DNA of 64,000 bases from JADCGM01 sp943368345 (GTDB taxonomy: Bacteria > Pseudomonadota > Alphaproteobacteria > Sphingomonadales > Sphingomonadaceae): NCBI GenBank assembly GCA_943368345.1, contig CALRKY020000010.1, forward strand, positions 1 through 64,000. The letters run 5' to 3'. Below, one piece after another: positions 61,512 through 64,000 of the stretch (position 1 is the stretch's first letter; every line of letters starts with the position of its first letter). The notes below the pieces were generated by a model. That model worked only from the letters and a program-made list of their open reading frames with translations, was not told the origin of the DNA and did no database searches. The translations under genes were made by a program, and so were the position numbers.

Positions 61512-62407
61512 GCGGCCATCATCATCATGACCATGCTCATGATCATGCAGCGCACAGCCGCGACTGGCGTTACGGCGTCGGCATCGCGCTCAATCTGACA
61601 TTTGTCGGCGTTGAAGCGGTTGCCGGGGTCCTCACCAATTCAACGGCATTGCTGGCCGATGCTGGCCACAATCTATCGGATGTGCTCGGTCTGGCGCTGG
61701 CCGGGGGCGCGGCCTGGCTGTCAACGCGCAGCGGGGGTCCGCAGCGCACCTATGGTTTTGCCAAGGCAACCGTTCTTGCCTCCCTCGCCAATGCACTGAT
61801 CCTGATCTTTGCCTGCGGCGCAATCGCCTTGGCAGCCGTGCAGCGGTTCAACCAACCGGCGGACGTGGCAACCGGGGTGGTGATCTGGGTGGCGGCCGCC
61901 GGTGTGGTCATCAACGGCCTAACCGCCTGGTTGTTCATTGGCGGGCATGACGTCAATGAACGCGGTGCCTTCCTGCACATGGCGGGCGATGCGGCGGTGT
62001 CATTCGGCGTCATCGTTGCCGCGATTGTCATGCAGACAACGGGCTGGTTGTGGCTCGATCCGGCCACCAGCCTGGTGATCGTTGCAGTCATCCTGCTGTC
62101 GGGCTGGCGGTTGCTGCGGGAATCGCTCGATCTAGCGCTGGACGCAGCACCGAGGGGGAAGGATGTTGCAGCGGTGCGGGCGTTTCTGGCGGCGCAACCG
62201 GGTGTGCTCGCGGTCCATGACCTGCACATCTGGGCGATCAGCGCGCGGGAAACCGCGCTGACCGCCCATATTGTGCGACCGGGGTCCGACGACGCGGTAT
62301 TGCGCAGCCTGGCCAGATCGCTGGAACAGGAATTTGGGATCGGCCATGCGACGTTGCAGATCGAGGCCGCCCATCTGGATGACTGCCCATCGGGCAATTG
62401 TCGCTAG
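61508..62407 (+). CDS. Cation diffusion facilitator (zinc/cobalt-type efflux)
   Basis: The 299-residue protein starts at GTG 61508 (overlap with DUF2891). The N-terminus is His-rich (SGHHHHDHAHDHAAHS). Six membrane helices follow, with metal-site motifs NSTALLADAGHNLSDVLGLALA (HxxxD-type site in TM2) and AFLHMAGDAAVSFGVIVAA (TM5). A cytosolic C-terminal domain contains VHDLHIWAIS. It exports Zn2+, Co2+ or similar ions in exchange for protons. Why it is joined to the oxoprolinase run is unclear; it may be coincidental read-through. Confidence 0.93.
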   Translation: MSGHHHHDHAHDHAAHSRDWRYGVGIALNLTFVGVEAVAGVLTNSTALLADAGHNLSDVLGLALAGGAAWLSTRSGGPQRTYGFAKATVLASLANALILIFACGAIALAAVQRFNQPADVATGVVIWVAAAGVVINGLTAWLFIGGHDVNERGAFLHMAGDAAVSFGVIVAAIVMQTTGWLWLDPATSLVIVAVILLSGWRLLRESLDLALDAAPRGKDVAAVRAFLAAQPGVLAVHDLHIWAISARETALTAHIVRPGSDDAVLRSLARSLEQEFGIGHATLQIEAAHLDDCPSGNCR

Positions 62408-62525
62408 CGATGACTCTGTGATCCGAACCGATGCGCTCATGTTGAGATACCGAGGGCGGTGCTGACAGGCTAACGCTAACTTGTCTCCGGTTCAGGGCTC
62501 GGTAGTGCGAGGGCCGGAGGTTCGC
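62408..62525. other. Short gap before the IS6 remnant
   Basis: This region has no gene and no recognisable terminator. It probably contains one outer end of the former insertion sequence, because the homologous transposase region starts at 62526, but I cannot identify the terminal inverted repeat. Confidence 0.3.
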
Positions 62526-62828
62526 ATGCAGCCGATTTCATTCAAGCGTCATCGAATCCCGCCGGACGCGATCCGCCTGGCGGTGTGGTTGTACTTCCGC
62601 TTCACGCTGAGCGTGCGCGATGTCGAGGAGCTGCTAGTGCAACGCGGGATCGAGGCCAGCCGCGAGGCGGTGTGCTGCTGGGTGATCAAGTTTGGTCCAC
62701 TCATCGCGGCCAATTTGCGCCGGCGTCGGCCGCGACCGACGGGCTGTTGGCATCTTGGTGAGATGGTCGTGCGGATCGGCGGCCATCGCATGTACTTGTG
62801 GCGCACCCGAGAGGATTCGAACCTCTGA
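62526..62828 (+). pseudogene. IS6-family transposase, N-terminal fragment
   Basis: From ATG 62526, MQPISFKRHRIPPDAIRLAV, WLYFRFTLSVRDVEELLVQRGI and WVIKFGPL are typical of IS6/IS26-group transposases. The similarity runs up to the first catalytic area, EMVVRIGGHRMYLW, and stops there. The frame then reads into the tRNA-Arg gene on the other strand and ends at TGA 62826-62828. About two thirds of the protein, including most of the DDE catalytic core, is missing, so it is a dead remnant. The break coincides with the 3' end of the tRNA. Confidence 0.85.
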
Positions 62829-62875
62829 CCCCTGCCTTCGGAGGGCAGTACTCTATCCAGCTGAGCTACGGGTGC
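62799..62875 (-). tRNA. tRNA-Arg (anticodon CCG)
   Basis: The 77-base gene on the minus strand starts GCACCCG-TA-GCTC and ends CGGGTGC-G-CCA. The anticodon loop is CTCCGAA inside the stem CTGCC/GGCAG, and the T arm is AGAGG-TTCGAAT-CCTCT. All stems pair. CCA is encoded. It reads CGG codons. Its CCA end touches the broken edge of the IS6 remnant. Confidence 0.95.
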
Positions 62876-62953
62876 CGATTGCCGTGGGCGGGGCTTTAGC
62901 AAGACTGGCGCGGCAGGGCCAGTGCTTTGACGCAGATGGTCCGCAATCGCGGA

Positions 62954-63562
62954 TTACCGCCGCTTCGCCGTCCACTTGTCGACCGCCAGTAGCAGCCCGG
63001 CGGCCTCTGCCGGGGCAAAGCGGCCGTCGAAGTCGGCGTTGGCGGTGGCTTTCAGCCGGTAGGGCCAGCTGGTGCGGCTGCGCGGGCGGTAGCTGGCGGC
63101 GAGTGCCCGCAGCGCCGCTTCCGGGATGTCAAAGGCCACCGCCTCCCGGAGCGTGCAGCTGGAGGTTTTGGAGCCGTAACAGCCCGCAACCTCCCGAACG
63201 ATGATGTCGAGCTTGGCCCCGCCGCCGTCGAACTCGGCCTGGTGGAAATAGCGCCAGCCGCCCTTGTAGGTCACCGTCTGCACCGCCTGATAGCGGACGC
63301 CGCCACTCGCCGGGTCGATGACCGCGCGCAGATAATTGTCGTCCGAATCGCCCGCCATCAGGCCGTGCGATTCGATGAAGCCGCGGCCTGTGTCGATGGT
63401 GACCGTCGCCGCTTCGGTCCGCGTCCGGGCCGACAGCTGGAAATCGGTCGGGGTCAGCGCATATAATTTATCCTCCGCCGTCGGCACATAGGCCGCGACG
63501 GGGGCGGCGACGGGCAGGGTCAGCACCGCTGCAATCAGGGCGAAAACGGGCAAGCGGATCAT
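62954..63562 (-). CDS. Secreted protein of unknown function
   Basis: The protein has 202 residues from ATG 63562 with AAGGTGG upstream; the frame extends 30 residues more without support. It has a clear signal peptide (MIRLPVFALIAAVLTL... cleavage near VAA). The mature part is beta-rich with two cysteines (GCYGSKTSSCTL) that may form a disulfide, and it ends KWTAKRR. I recognise no family. It is monocistronic, between tRNA-Arg and tRNA-Tyr. Confidence 0.65.
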   Translation of the reverse strand: MIRLPVFALIAAVLTLPVAAPVAAYVPTAEDKLYALTPTDFQLSARTRTEAATVTIDTGRGFIESHGLMAGDSDDNYLRAVIDPASGGVRYQAVQTVTYKGGWRYFHQAEFDGGGAKLDIIVREVAGCYGSKTSSCTLREAVAFDIPEAALRALAASYRPRSRTSWPYRLKATANADFDGRFAPAEAAGLLLAVDKWTAKRR

Positions 63563-63670
63563 GCCGCCACCTTTCCCGCCCGCGTCCGCCGCCGTCAAGC
63601 TGCGTGGCGTGCAAGTGATGAAGCAATTGACACTGCCGGACCCGTTCGCCATTTAGCCGCCTCGCTCCGT

Positions 63671-63756
63671 GGAGGAGTGGCCGAGCGGTCAATGGCAGCA
63701 GACTGTAAATCTGCCGGGTTTTCCCTACGTTGGTTCAAATCCAACCTCCTCCACCA
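63671..63756 (+). tRNA. tRNA-Tyr (anticodon GTA)
   Basis: The 86-base class II tRNA begins GGAGGAGTGGCCGAGCGG and ends CTCCTCC-A-CCA. The anticodon stem is GCAGA-CTGTAAA-TCTGC with GTA, followed by a long variable arm (CGGGTTTTCCCTACG) as expected for tRNA-Tyr. CCA is encoded. Confidence 0.95.
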
Positions 63757-63803
63757 GCCTTGGCCCAAAACCACGGCTGGCACATGACGGGGTGGCACGG
63801 GAT

Positions 63804-63874
63804 GCGGGTATAGCTCAATGGTAGAGCGGTAGCCTTCCAAGCTTCATACGAGGGTTCGATTCCCTCTACCCGCT
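63804..63874 (+). tRNA. tRNA-Gly (anticodon TCC), CCA not encoded
   Basis: It begins GCGGGTA-TA-GCTC and ends TACCCGC with discriminator T. The anticodon loop CTTCCAA gives TCC and the T arm is GAGGG-TTCGATT-CCCTC. The bases after the discriminator are CCC rather than CCA, so the last A has to be added by CCA transferase. It follows tRNA-Tyr by 47 bases and is probably in the same transcript. Confidence 0.93.
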
Positions 63875-63975
63875 CCCCCCGTGCCCTCCCCGGGCAAGGC
63901 ACCCTCTGCCGCTTCCCTGAATCCAGCTTGCGTGTGGGGGTGGTGGCAACTATACAGCCCCGCTCCCGGACCGAT

Positions 63976-64000
63976 AGGAGTGTAGCTCAGTTGGTAGAGC
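63976..64000 (+). tRNA. Start of another tRNA gene, probably tRNA-Trp, cut by window end
   Basis: The last 25 bases, AGGAGTG-TA-GCTC-AGTTGGTA-GAGC, form the acceptor 5' strand and a complete D arm. AGGAGTGTAGCTC at the 5' end is what I would expect for alphaproteobacterial tRNA-Trp, but the anticodon lies outside the window. Confidence 0.7.

Noticed and set aside
62526..62875. A genomic island integrated at tRNA-Arg
   Set aside because: There is no integrase, no duplicated tRNA end in the window and only housekeeping-type genes around it. Only a scar is supported.

Overview
The window reads as a stretch of chromosome from a GC-rich alphaproteobacterium, most likely a member of the Sphingomonadales. 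This is inferred from gene content and order. There is a pyrE-pdxJ-acpS-lepB string, an aroQ-accB-accC string, a divL-tsaE-amgK-murU-addB-addA string and a rpmG/divK/DUF3572 neighbourhood. There are also MipZ, ClpS, a phasin, and a PgmG-type phosphoglucomutase/phosphomannomutase. Almost all of the window is tightly packed coding sequence with many 4-base start/stop overlaps.

Layout. 1-1.3 kb is a decayed mobile-element scar: the tail of an IS5-family transposase, 23-base repeats and a duplicated hairpin. 1.3-7.2 kb holds a small membrane protein, an EamA exporter, both propionyl-CoA carboxylase subunits and prmA. 7.3-11.5 kb holds a GIN-domain secreted protein, a Slam-type outer-membrane translocator beside its likely surface-lipoprotein cargo, and a DDAH-like amidinohydrolase. 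11.6-13.2 kb is ahcY behind a perfect 16-base palindrome. 13.3-24.3 kb is one long operon-like run: a DivL-type pseudokinase with tyrosine in place of the H-box histidine, tsaE, the peptidoglycan-recycling pair amgK/murU, and addB/addA. 24.6-28.9 kb has rpmG, divK, and a five-gene run (DUF3572, HAD, RidA, GDPD, FemAB-like). 28.9-34.3 kb has an aminotransferase and panC facing mipZ, a membrane J-protein, pgmG and a phasin. 34.4-37.6 kb has clpS, a MazF/MazE-type toxin-antitoxin pair with a clear inverted-repeat operator, thiD and glmM. 37.7-48.9 kb has an aldo/keto reductase, the (p)ppGpp synthetase/hydrolase, pyrE-pdxJ-acpS-lepB, a PerM-type membrane protein, acyltransferase, esterase, rppH and aroQ-accB-accC. 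49-55.3 kb has a Tat-exported amidase, an ArsC-like protein, SppA, a UPF0126 channel-like protein and a DUF885 protein. 55.4-62.4 kb is a five-gene overlapping run: a fused HyuA/HyuB oxoprolinase, DUF969, DUF979, DUF2891 and a metal-efflux CDF protein. The end holds an IS6 transposase remnant ending exactly at a tRNA-Arg, a secreted protein, tRNA-Tyr, tRNA-Gly and the first bases of another tRNA, probably tRNA-Trp.

How the parts work together. Three regulators of the alphaproteobacterial cell-division circuit (DivL, DivK, MipZ) lie within 18 kb but in separate transcription units. Two biotin-dependent carboxylase systems are present: pccB/pccA for propionyl-CoA and accB/accC for fatty-acid synthesis. 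The most unusual points are: (1) a 75-base palindromic repeat inserted in frame inside the oxoprolinase gene, adding about 25 residues without breaking it; (2) the oxoprolinase-DUF969-DUF979-DUF2891 operon, a candidate 5-oxoproline uptake and hydrolysis module; (3) the Slam/cargo pair; and (4) a phasin with two good ribosome-binding sites 213 bases apart. All functional statements rest on reading motifs by eye. No database search was run.
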